From assembly GCA_963811585.1 (NCBI GenBank), contig CAWERR010000008.1, positions 558,001 through 622,000 of the forward strand: DNA of 64,000 nt. The letters run 5' to 3'. The position numbers and the translations under genes were made by a program. This document shows, piece after piece, positions 16,970-24,429 of the stretch. Numbering within the stretch: the first letter of the stretch is position 1; every line of letters begins with the position of its first letter. The stretch comes from JACDHG01 sp963811585. Lineage in GTDB: Bacteria; Actinomycetota; Actinomycetes; Propionibacteriales; Nocardioidaceae. The notes under the pieces are model-generated. The model did no database searches. It was not told the DNA's origin and worked only from the letters and a program-made list of their open reading frames with translations.

Positions 16970-17839
16970 TCACAACTCCTTGCCCTGGTTGACGGCTTCG
17001 AGGCGGGCGGCTGCCTGCGCCTGGATCTCTTTGGCCTCGTCGAGCGCCTCGTCGGTCGCTTCGAACTCCTCACTGGCCTCGTCCTCGTCGGTCGTGAGCC
17101 GTTCGAGCTCGGCTGTCGCGCGCTCGAGCTGGAGGGTCAGCCGGTCGACCGTCGCGCCGGTCTTCTCGCGGGCCTGGCTGATGTCGCGCAACTTCCGCTC
17201 GGCGGCGCGTCGGCCGGTGTCCGCGCGACGGACAGCTTCGTCGGCGAGCTGGGCATCGTGCTCGGCCTGCCGCCTGGCCTTGCGTCGACGGCGTTCGTCG
17301 AGGTCAGTGACTGTGCCCCCGTCGGCGGTTGCGGGTGGCGGTGTTGCAGTCGTGGGGGGTATGTCGCCGGCGCCGAAACCCGTTACCTGCAAGGCATCAC
17401 TGAGGTGGCCGGAGGCCACAGCGTGCTCGCTGGCCGGGTCGGCGAGCGTCGCTTCGAGGGTGGACCGCACCGCCTGGGCTACCTGATCGGTGACCTTCAC
17501 GCCCCTGTCGTTCGCCAGCTGCCGCGCCTGTTGCACCAGCGCCGTCACCAGCTGATGCCGCTGCCGCGTCATCGCCCGCAACTCGTCACCTGACAGGTCG
17601 GCCATCACCTCGCGCAGCTCACGGCCGAGTTCGAGCAGCGGTTCCATCGCGTCGCGATGCTCCCGCACGAGCTGGTTGGTGAGCCACGCCGCCGCAGTGG
17701 GTTTGCGCAGGGCCTGGATCTGGCGGGCCAGCTGGCTGTTGTCGTCAGCCCTTGCCCGCTTGACCCAGTCCGCACGCGCAGCGACGAACTCGCCCGGCAC
17801 GAGCCCATATAGGTGGTCGGCGACCTCATCGAGATCCAT
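16970..17839 (-). CDS. Conserved actinobacterial coiled-coil protein of unknown function
   Basis: A 289-residue protein with a globular N-terminal half (starts MDLDEVADHLYGLVPGEF, then LRKPTAAAWLTNQLVREH) and a highly charged C-terminal half from about residue 170. The second half (ERRRRKARRQAEHDAQL, then repeated Glu/Ala/Arg heptads to the end) should form a long coiled coil. The same architecture is common in Nocardioidaceae without an assigned role. The start is the ATG at 17839; the upstream ATG at 17851 is possible. The open frame continues far upstream but only as a shadow of the divergent gene. No signal peptide or membrane helix. Confidence 0.7.
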   Translation of the reverse strand: MDLDEVADHLYGLVPGEFVAARADWVKRARADDNSQLARQIQALRKPTAAAWLTNQLVREHRDAMEPLLELGRELREVMADLSGDELRAMTRQRHQLVTALVQQARQLANDRGVKVTDQVAQAVRSTLEATLADPASEHAVASGHLSDALQVTGFGAGDIPPTTATPPPATADGGTVTDLDERRRRKARRQAEHDAQLADEAVRRADTGRRAAERKLRDISQAREKTGATVDRLTLQLERATAELERLTTDEDEASEEFEATDEALDEAKEIQAQAAARLEAVNQGKEL

Positions 17840-17931
17840 GGCCCCCAGCATCCCGCATTCGCCACCAGAGGAGGGGAGCGGCCACCAGGCGGGGAGGTGT
17901 TCGTTCAGCCACGTGACCGTGCGGAGCGGGC

Positions 17932-17937
17932 TACGGT
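17932..17937 (+). promoter_or_regulatory. -10 hexamer TACGGT, possible leaderless promoter
   Basis: TACGGT lies five bases before the ATG at 17943 of the secreted protein gene, with no ribosome-binding site between, the layout of a leaderless actinobacterial promoter. Confidence 0.45.
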
Positions 17938-17942
17938 GAGTC

Positions 17943-18980
17943 ATGCGCCCGTCACTGTCTGCCCGTCCCGTACGTCTCGCTGTGGCGGTGGTCCTTCCCC
18001 TCAGCGTTCTCGGTGTCAGCGCGTCGGCGACCAGCCCCGGCGCTGCCTCCGACGACATACCGGCGGCCGCGTCAACCTCGTCGACGTCCGCTGCACCTGT
18101 GCTCTCCGGGTGCCGGGTCTTCCCTACCAACAACTACTGGAACCGGAGCATCTCCCAGTTGCCGCGCCATCCACGTAGTGGGCAGTGGGTCTCGCACATG
18201 TCGCCGAAGAGTCGGCTGCACCCTGACTTCGGACCCAGCTTCGGCGAGCAGCCGGTGCCATACGGGATCCCGATCACGGTCGTCCGCGGCTCGCACCCGC
18301 GGGTGAATGTGCGGTTCGGCTATGCCGACGAAAGCGACCGGATCCGTTACCCGCTTGGCTCCGACACGAAGATCGAAGGCGGCCAGATGCGGTTCGGCGA
18401 CCGTCATGCCGTGATCATCGACCGATCGCGCTGCCGCCTGTACGAGACGTTCGCAACCCGGAGGGTCAGCGGTCAGTGGCGCGCCGGGTCGGGGGCTACC
18501 TGGGACCTCAAGACCAACGCGCTGCGTCCGGATGGGTGGACCTCAGCTGATGCTGCCGGGCTGCCGATCCTGCCCGGGCTGCTGCGCTACCGCGAGGTGG
18601 TCGTGGCGCACCGGATAACCCACGCCATCCGCTTCACGACTGACGTGACGGACCGGCGCCACGTCTGGCCGGCGCGCCACGACGCGGGATCGGTGAGCAA
18701 CCGCGACTACCCGCCGATGGGAGCACGGTTTCGGCTGAAGTCGACGTTCTCGCTCGCCGGCTACCGCGCGGACACCCGGGCTGTGCTGCTCGCGATGAAA
18801 CGCTATGGCCTCGTGCTCGCCGACAATGGCTCGCCGTGGTTCTTCCAGGGCAGCGCCGACACCCGCTGGCCGTCCGGCCTGTTGGACGAGCTCAAGTCGA
18901 TCCCGGCGCGGGCGTTCGTTGCCGTGGACACGCGTTCGCTGCAAGTACGTCGAGACAGCGCCGCCACCCACGCCCCCTGA
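17943..18980 (+). CDS. Conserved secreted protein of unknown function
   Basis: A 345-residue protein with a signal peptide (basic start, then LAVAVVLPLSVLGVSASA). The mature part has a Ser/Thr/Ala linker, then a large domain: CRVFPTNNYWNRSISQLP, FGYADESDRIRYPL, GDRHAVIIDRSRCRLYE, TSADAAGLPILPGLLRY, THAIRFTTDV and MKRYGLVLADNGSPWFFQG. I recognise this pattern in many actinobacterial secreted proteins that remain uncharacterised; the regularly spaced aromatic and acidic residues suggest a carbohydrate-active fold, but no catalytic motif can be assigned. The two Cys residues may form a disulfide. Confidence 0.75.
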   Translation: MRPSLSARPVRLAVAVVLPLSVLGVSASATSPGAASDDIPAAASTSSTSAAPVLSGCRVFPTNNYWNRSISQLPRHPRSGQWVSHMSPKSRLHPDFGPSFGEQPVPYGIPITVVRGSHPRVNVRFGYADESDRIRYPLGSDTKIEGGQMRFGDRHAVIIDRSRCRLYETFATRRVSGQWRAGSGATWDLKTNALRPDGWTSADAAGLPILPGLLRYREVVVAHRITHAIRFTTDVTDRRHVWPARHDAGSVSNRDYPPMGARFRLKSTFSLAGYRADTRAVLLAMKRYGLVLADNGSPWFFQGSADTRWPSGLLDELKSIPARAFVAVDTRSLQVRRDSAATHAP

Positions 18981-19020
18981 CCCGACGGCAGGTCGATGAC
19001 CGTGATCTGGGGCGGCCGTG

Positions 19021-19257
19021 CGGGGCGTCGTCGACGCGGGCGCATCTGGTGGCGTCTTATCGGGTGTCGACTGGTGCCGCCGCCGGCTTGTTGGCAGGCG
19101 CGCTGTTTGTCGGACCGGACCGATCTAACCCGGCGGGCGTGGGCGACCGGACTGGTCAGTGCCGAGCAGGCGGTGGTGATCGGGGCTGCGATCGCCAGGT
19201 TGTCGCCGGACGTGCCGGCCGAGACTAGGTCAGCGGTGCAGATCTTGACGGCTTCCA
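19021..19257 (+). pseudogene. DUF222 (13E12-type) fragment
   Basis: The segment reads as the middle of a DUF222 domain: STRAHLVASYRVSTGAAAG in one frame, then after a shift near 19107, LSDRTDLTRRAWATGLVSA followed by EQAVVIGAAIARLS in another. DUF222 is the N-terminal domain of HNH endonucleases such as the gene at 57260. There is no start, and the coding resemblance stops near 19257. A matching HNH C-terminal end is found at 21140-21349 on the same strand. Confidence 0.55.
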
Positions 19258-19384
19258 GGTCCACTGGCCGGGAGATCATGAACCGCTGCGAGCCCTGTAT
19301 CGAAGTAGATTCGCAGGCATGATTAAGGCGCCCCACCGGTAGAGGGTGGAGCGTTGAGCCGTGCAGGGGGCCCTAATCGTTCGA

Positions 19385-19583
19385 GGCACCCAGGGCATTC
19401 TGGATGGCCGGTACCGCATCTTCCAGCCTGCGGAAAATGACCGACCCGCCAGCCCTCCGCATCGCATCGCCACGCCTCTAGCCGACCGGGACACCAGACG
19501 CCCGTGTCGAGCACCTCGACCTGCCGTGGAGGCGAGACGCCGCGCAATGAGTTCACACCGCGACAGTACGTCGCCGCGAACAC
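19385..19583 (-). pseudogene. Remnant of a small Trp-rich domain protein, copy A
   Basis: Reading leftward, residues GVWCPGRLEAWRCDAEGWR appear in one frame and continue, after a shift near 19440, as FSAGWKMRYRPSRMPWVPR in another. This matches a short actinobacterial domain of the form W-x(3)-G-x-L-x-AW-x(4-6)-GW-x-(G), seen again on the opposite strand at 20562-20760. No known function. The frame break suggests a decayed copy. Confidence 0.4.
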
Positions 19584-19592
19584 TGACCGCCG

Positions 19593-20576
19593 TTACCAAG
19601 CGTATGCCTGCGGAGCCTCCCCGGGTCCTGGCCAGATCTCATCGAGTCTCGCCAACACGTCTGCGTCCAGTTGCACCGATAGCGCGCCGAGGTCCGAGTG
19701 AAGTTCTTCGGGACTTTCCGCTCCAACCACCGCTGCCGCGACGGCAGGATTCGCCGTCAGCCAGGCCAGTGACACCTCCACGGGCTTCGCGCCCAACTCG
19801 CGGCACAACGACTCATACGCTTCGAGCTGGTCGCGGTGTACCTCGACGAGTTCCAGCAAGGAGTCGCTCAGTCTCTGTCCCTCGGTGAGGCTTTCGAGGG
19901 CGCCTGCGAGGAGGCCGATGCGAAGGGGGCTGTACGGGATGAGACCGATGCCAAGGTTTCGCAGCGCCGGAACTAGTTCCAGCTCGACGTCCCGCACGGC
20001 AAGGCTGTAGTGGCTCTGCTCGGAGACCAGTCCAAGGAAGTGGCGTGCCGACGCGGCTGATTGTGCCAGGGCCACGTCCCAGGCCGCGAAGTTGCTGCTG
20101 CCGACGTAGCTGATCTTGCCTTCGCGGACCAGTTGCTCCATGGCCTGCCAGGTCTCCTCCCACGGCGTGGCCCGGTCGACGTGGTGCATCTGGTACAGGT
20201 CGATGTGATCGGTCTGGAGCCTGCGCAGGCTCGCCTCGCACGCACGACGTATGTGGTAGGCGGACAAGCGGCGGTCGTTGGGGCCCAGGCCCATCGGCTG
20301 GTAGACCTTCGTGGCCAACACGATGTCGTCGCGGTGTCCGCTGCGCTGTAGCCACCGACCGATGACCTCCTCCGCGATTCCGTACCCCTTGGCCATATCC
20401 GCCGTCTGCGGGCCGCCGTACACGTCGGCGGTGTCGAAGAAGTTGATGCCTGCTTCGATCGCGGCGTCCATGACCGTGAAACTGGTGGACTCGTCCGTGG
20501 TGAAACCGAAGGTCATGGTTCCCAGCCCGATTCGACTGACCAAGAGACCGGACCTGCCAAGGTGTCCGTAGGTCAT
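19593..20576 (-). CDS. Aldo/keto reductase
   Basis: A 327-residue NADPH-dependent oxidoreductase with a TIM barrel. The catalytic tetrad is visible: Asp and Tyr in NFFDTADVYGG, Lys in VLATKVYQPMG, His in LYQMHHVDRATPWEE. The C-terminal cofactor segment GAKPVEVSLAWLTANPAVAA followed by VVGAESPEEL is typical of the AKR11/Tas-like group. The ATG at 20576 begins the conserved MTYGHLGRSGLLVSRIGLGT region. Substrate unknown. It is flanked on both sides by oppositely oriented remnants of one small domain and, further out, by the two ends of a DUF222-HNH gene, so it may have been inserted. Confidence 0.9.
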   Translation of the reverse strand: MTYGHLGRSGLLVSRIGLGTMTFGFTTDESTSFTVMDAAIEAGINFFDTADVYGGPQTADMAKGYGIAEEVIGRWLQRSGHRDDIVLATKVYQPMGLGPNDRRLSAYHIRRACEASLRRLQTDHIDLYQMHHVDRATPWEETWQAMEQLVREGKISYVGSSNFAAWDVALAQSAASARHFLGLVSEQSHYSLAVRDVELELVPALRNLGIGLIPYSPLRIGLLAGALESLTEGQRLSDSLLELVEVHRDQLEAYESLCRELGAKPVEVSLAWLTANPAVAAAVVGAESPEELHSDLGALSVQLDADVLARLDEIWPGPGEAPQAYAW

Positions 20577-20760
20577 CGATTCACTCACGTCCCGAGAATA
20601 CGCAGCGTCGTTGTCCGTCACGACGACGCGTGGCGCGACGGCACACTGAGCGCCTGGCAGAAGCTCGACGGCCGCTGGCGCGGCTTCGCCACGTACAGCG
20701 TCGGTGTCGGGATGCGGAAGCTGGCATGGTTCGAGGCGCGCTGTCGTCAGGCCGGTGGCC
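20562..20760 (+). pseudogene. Remnant of a small Trp-rich domain protein, copy B
   Basis: An open stretch divergent from, and overlapping the start of, the aldo/keto reductase encodes RSVVVRHDDAWRDGTLSAW, then RWRGFATYSVGVGMRKLAWF. It is the same short domain as at 19385-19583 but on the other strand. It runs on in frame into the Excalibur protein without a stop, which is probably chance. Whether it is still expressed cannot be judged. Confidence 0.4.
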
Positions 20761-20870
20761 GGGTCCCCCTTCGACGCGGGAAGGTTGATTTTGTCGGTTT
20801 CGCCGCCAGATCTGGTGCATCGACATATTGTCGGCGACGACCTTTGCACCTAGACCATTCGGGGATCTCC

Positions 20871-21140
20871 ATGCTTCGTGCCACCAAGACCGGGCTTGTC
20901 GCCGCCGCCATGACAGCAAGCGTCTTTGCTCTTGCCGGACCGGCAGAGGCCGTTGTCGACTTCCGCAACTGCGATCACATGCACAACACGTTCAGGTACG
21001 GCGTCGCACGGTCAGACGCTGCCGCCGACCGTCAGCAGCGCACCGGCCACTACCGCCCTGCCGTGCGACCCCAGTCCTATCGGGCCAACAACGAGAGCGA
21101 CGCCGACAACGACGGCACCGCCTGCGAGGTCACCCGCTGA
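20871..21140 (+). CDS. Secreted Excalibur-domain protein
   Basis: An 89-residue protein with a signal peptide (MLRATKTGLVAAAMTASVFA, cleavage after AEA) and a complete Excalibur calcium-binding domain: DFRNCDHMHNTFRYGV at the start and ESDADNDGTACE at the end, with the DxDxDGxxCE loop and two Cys. Excalibur domains are extracellular and often partner surface nucleases. A GGGGAT stretch upstream may be the ribosome-binding site. Its stop overlaps the start of an HNH C-terminal fragment by one base, an arrangement that may be incidental. Confidence 0.85.
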   Translation: MLRATKTGLVAAAMTASVFALAGPAEAVVDFRNCDHMHNTFRYGVARSDAAADRQQRTGHYRPAVRPQSYRANNESDADNDGTACEVTR

Positions 21141-21349
21141 TGCCACTCGTCTGGCGCTGGCTCGACGGCGGACCCACCGACCTGCCCAACGGGTGTCTGC
21201 TCTGCCACTTCCACCACCAGCTCATCCACCAAGATGAGTGGGCCGTCGTAATGGCCACCGACGGCATCCCCGAAATCATCCCGCCAACCCGGATCGACCC
21301 CGACCAACAACCGATCCGACACCAACGCTTCACACAACGACGCGAATGA
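21140..21349 (+). pseudogene. C-terminal HNH fragment of a DUF222-family endonuclease
   Basis: Residues GGPTDLPNGCLLCHFHHQLI, then HQDEWAVVMATDGIPEIIPP and an Arg-rich end, are the terminal half of the HNH domain found at the C-terminus of DUF222 proteins (the N-H-H portion). The first part of the HNH and the whole DUF222 domain are absent here; a DUF222 piece lies 1.9 kb upstream at 19021. An ATG at 21140 gives a 69-residue frame, but a functional nuclease is unlikely. Confidence 0.6.
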
Positions 21350-21359
21350 TCGCCGAGGG

Positions 21360-22019
21360 TCAGGACCCCTTCTGGAACACCAGGCAGTAGTCGCCGGTGA
21401 TGCCGGGCGGCTGTCGGTCCCAGCAGAGGAACGTCTCCTGCCGCATCACCAGATGCTGCGAGATCACTCGCGCGAGGTCCCACGCCAGCGGGGTCACGAT
21501 GCCGCCCGAGATGGTGTTGGCGGCGTTGACGACCAGGTAGCCACCCGGTTGCAGCAGCCCAGCCACCTGACGGAAAACTTCGCCCATCTCAGCCACGTAA
21601 GTCGGATAGTCGCCGTTGAGAGTTGCGTATGCCTCGAGCGGGTTCTCGGGGTGGTCGTTGGCCGTCATGTACGGCGGCGAGGTCAAACACAGCGCGACTG
21701 ACCCCTCGACGAGCCCGGCCACCTGGCGAGCGTCCCCCGTGACGACGGTCGCGTCCGACGACAGGCGTGCGCGCATTTGGTCGACCCGGTCGGGCAGCAG
21801 CTCGACCGCGCTGGCACGACGCCCGAGCCGCTCTGCCACCACACACGTCGTACCGAAGCCTGCGAACGGGTCGAGCACGAGGTCACCAGGCGACGAGTAC
21901 TCCTCGATCACCATCCGGGCCAGCGACTCGGTGAAATGGACGATCTCCTGACCGTCCGGTGGACGCTGCGCGGCGAGCTCTGAGAGGCTTTGCACGACGA
22001 ACGTCTTCACTCCGCTCAT
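21360..22019 (-). CDS. Site-specific DNA methyltransferase (amino-methylating)
   Basis: A 219-residue S-adenosylmethionine-dependent methylase. The order is unusual for a full restriction enzyme partner but normal for the small beta-type group: motif X-like HFTESLARMVIEEYSSPGD, motif I DPFAGFGTTCVVAERLGR, the acidic VELLPDRV, and the catalytic TSPPY (motif IV). The C-terminus contains LQPGGYLVVNAANTISGG. TSPPY points to N6-adenine or N4-cytosine methylation. No restriction endonuclease is adjacent, so it looks like an orphan. A GNAT gene is divergent, 49 bases away. A non-DNA substrate is possible because the target-recognition region is short. Confidence 0.72.
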   Translation of the reverse strand: MSGVKTFVVQSLSELAAQRPPDGQEIVHFTESLARMVIEEYSSPGDLVLDPFAGFGTTCVVAERLGRRASAVELLPDRVDQMRARLSSDATVVTGDARQVAGLVEGSVALCLTSPPYMTANDHPENPLEAYATLNGDYPTYVAEMGEVFRQVAGLLQPGGYLVVNAANTISGGIVTPLAWDLARVISQHLVMRQETFLCWDRQPPGITGDYCLVFQKGS

Positions 22020-22068
22020 TCTGGTGCACGCCACCTGAACCGCGCACCCTGCACCCTGAGGAGCCCTG

Positions 22069-22413
22069 ATGGCCGACGCGCCGGTCGACGACCTCACCGT
22101 CGTCCACAACGAGGCTGACAACCAGTTCGAGATCTACGTCGGCGGGGAGCTCGGTGGGTTCGCCGCATATCGTCCACTCGGGAACACCTTCTCCTTCACG
22201 CATACGGAGATCGACGAGGAGTACGCCGGCCGAGGCCTCGGGCAGGCTCTCGTGACCGAGGCGCTCGACGCGATCCGCGAGCGAGGACTGACTGTGTTGC
22301 CGTTCTGCCCGTTCGTGCGGTCGTTCCTCCTCAAGAATCCCGAGTACCTCGACCTGGTGCCGGCCAAGGACAGGGAACGCTTCGGCCTGCCCGTCGACGA
22401 CGCTTTGGCTTGA
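22069..22413 (+). CDS. GNAT-like N-acetyltransferase (COG2388/NATD1 type)
   Basis: A 114-residue minimal acetyltransferase: VVHNEADNQFEIYVGGELGG, then YRPLGNTFSFTHTEIDEEYA, the acetyl-CoA loop GRGLGQALV and the LPFCPFVRSFLLKNPEYLDL end that defines the small NATD1/YidJ group. Members acetylate unknown targets or act as metabolite-binding proteins. The ATG has a GAGGAG site. It reads divergently from the DNA methyltransferase. Confidence 0.88.
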   Translation: MADAPVDDLTVVHNEADNQFEIYVGGELGGFAAYRPLGNTFSFTHTEIDEEYAGRGLGQALVTEALDAIRERGLTVLPFCPFVRSFLLKNPEYLDLVPAKDRERFGLPVDDALA

Positions 22414-22555
22414 TTATGCGGCGGACGCGGTGTCGCGGGCACTCGCATCGCCGAGCGACGCCAGCGCCGCCGAGGCATCCCTCGCGGTGGCGACGGCAAA
22501 GGTGCTGGCCGAGCGCGCGGCACTGGCGCAACGCACGCACCCAAACGCTGCATGA
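22409..22555 (+). pseudogene. Possible acyl-CoA dehydrogenase C-terminal remnant
   Basis: A short stretch reads LDYAADAVSRALASPSD and then AVATAKVLAERAALAQRTH before a stop, resembling the helical end of acyl-CoA dehydrogenases (Ala-rich, AKVLAERAA). It has no start and no catalytic region. The remaining bases to 22644 hold nothing I can identify. The resemblance is weak and could be chance in Ala-rich high-GC DNA. Confidence 0.25.
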
Positions 22556-22644
22556 CCCGATCCGCTGGCAGTGCCACCACCTCGGGCGGTTTACTCTGCT
22601 CGGCGTCAACCCGCCGCGGCACGCACAGATCTAGCGTCGCAACA

Positions 22645-24429
22645 CTAGATCCGTGCGCTCGAGACGCCCTCCGCGTCGCCGTGCCAGGAGTGCCACAGCG
22701 CGGCATACGAGCCGTCGGCCGCGATCAGCTCGTCGTGCGAGCCGATCTCGGAGATCCGGCCGTCCTCGACGACCGCGACCCGGTCGGCGTCGTGCGCGGT
22801 GAACAGCCGGTGCGCGATCGCGATGACGGTGCGGCCGTGCAGCACGGCCGCCAGCGACCGCTCGAGGTGCCGAGCCGACCGCGGGTCGATCAGCGACGTC
22901 GCCTCGTCGAGCACCAGCGTGTGCGGGTCGGCCAGCACCAGCCGGGCCAGCGCGAGCTGCTGCGCCTGCGCGGGCGCGAGCGCCAGCCCACCCGAGCCGA
23001 CCCGGGTGTCGAGCCCGTCGGGCAGCGCCTGCGCCCAGTCCAGCGGCGTCGACCGCGCGCAAGGCGCGCCACGCATCGTGCGTCGTCGGACTCGATGTCG
23101 TCGACGCGCGAGCGCGAGGTTGTCGCGCACCGTGCCGACGAAGACGTGGTGCTCCTGCGTCACCAGCGCGACCTGCCCGCGCAGGTCGTCGAGCGGCAGC
23201 TCGGTCATCCCGACGTCGCCGACGGTCACCGAGCCGGCCCGCGGCGGGTGGATGCCGGCCAGCAGCCGGCCGAGCGTCGACTTGCCGGCGCCCGACGGCC
23301 CGACCATCGCGATCCGCTCGCCGCGGTCGACATGCAGGTCGACGCCGTGCAGCACGTCGCGGTCGTCGACGTAGGCGAACCGCACGTCGTCGGCGTCGAT
23401 GCGCTCGTGCTGCGGCTCCCGACCCGTCGGCGTCGCGGTCGTCGGGCACGTTCGCGACACCGAGCAGCCGCGCCAGCGACGTCGCGCCGACCTGCAGCTC
23501 GTCGAGCCACGAGAGCAGCCGGTCGACCGGGTCGATCAGGGCCTGGACGTAGAGCGTCGCCGCGGTGACGTCACCGAGGTCGACCTGGCCCTGAGTGTGC
23601 AGGTAGCCGCCGAACGAGCAACGTCACGACGGTCGGCAGCAGGTAGCCGATCTCGGCCGACGGGAACCAGACCGTCCGCAGGTAGCAGCGTGTAGCGCTC
23701 GGCGGCGAACGACTCGGCGATGTCGGCGTCGATCCGCTCCAGCCGACGCTGCTCCGAGCCGAGCGCCTCGACGGTGCGGGCACCCTCGGTCGTCTCGGCG
23801 ACGCTGGCGTTGATCGCGGCGTACGACGCCGACTCGCGCAGGTAGCCCGGCCTTGGCCCGCTGCAGGTACCAGCGCGTCGCGACGAACAGCAGCGGCACG
23901 CCGAGGACGAGCGGCACCAGCACCCACGTGCCCGACGAGGAGGCAGGCGCCGATCGTGAAGATCGTCGTGACGAACGCGATGATCGTCTCGGGCACGCGC
24001 GAAGCGCACCGACCAGCCGAGCGCCTCGACGTCGCGCGAGGTGCGGGTCAGCAGGTCGCCGGTGCCGGCCTTCTCGACGGTGCCGATCGGGAGCGCCAGC
24101 GACTGCTCGACGAAGTCCTCGCGCAGCTCGGCCAGCACCTTCTCGCCGAAGGCGAACGAGACGTAGCGGGCGTAGCGCGTCAGCACCGTCTGGGCGAGCA
24201 GGAACACCGCGATCGCGATGATCGTCTTGTCGACGTGCGACGCGGTCGTGCCGGACGAGACGTCCTGCACGAGGTCGCCGATCAGCCGCGGCGCGGCGAG
24301 CCCGGCGATCGCGGCGAGCACGTGCAGCGCGACGGCGCGCGCCGAGCGTCGCGGGGGTGCTGGCGGGCGAGTCCGCGCTGCGTAGCGGCGCACGTCGGCG
24401 GCGTCGGCGACGGGAAGCATCTGCCTCAT
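22645..24429 (-). CDS. ABC exporter half-transporter with intact Walker motifs, frameshifted
   Basis: Fusion of a six-helix membrane domain (from MRQMLPVADAADVRRYA through FAFGEKVLAELREDFVEQ) to an ATPase domain. The ATPase has Walker A GPSGAGKST, a Q-loop VTQEHHV, Walker B TLVLDEAT and the switch His in IAIAHRLF. Its signature motif is not LSGGQ: the equivalent position reads LALAPAQAQQLALARL. It is the second gene of a pair; its ATG overlaps the stop of the partner (ATGA at 24426-24429). Several one-base shifts break the frame (for example near 23450, 23625 and 23860). As a heterodimer it would supply the Walker residues of the single active ATP site. Substrate unknown. Confidence 0.78.

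Noticed and set aside
20562..21140. One 192-residue fusion of the Trp-rich domain with the Excalibur protein
   Set aside because: The internal ATG at 20871 starts a clear signal peptide, which would be buried in the fusion.
22552..23568. A 338-codon open frame opposite the ABC ATPase
   Set aside because: Arg-rich shadow of the ABC gene, whose Walker and signature motifs are unmistakable.
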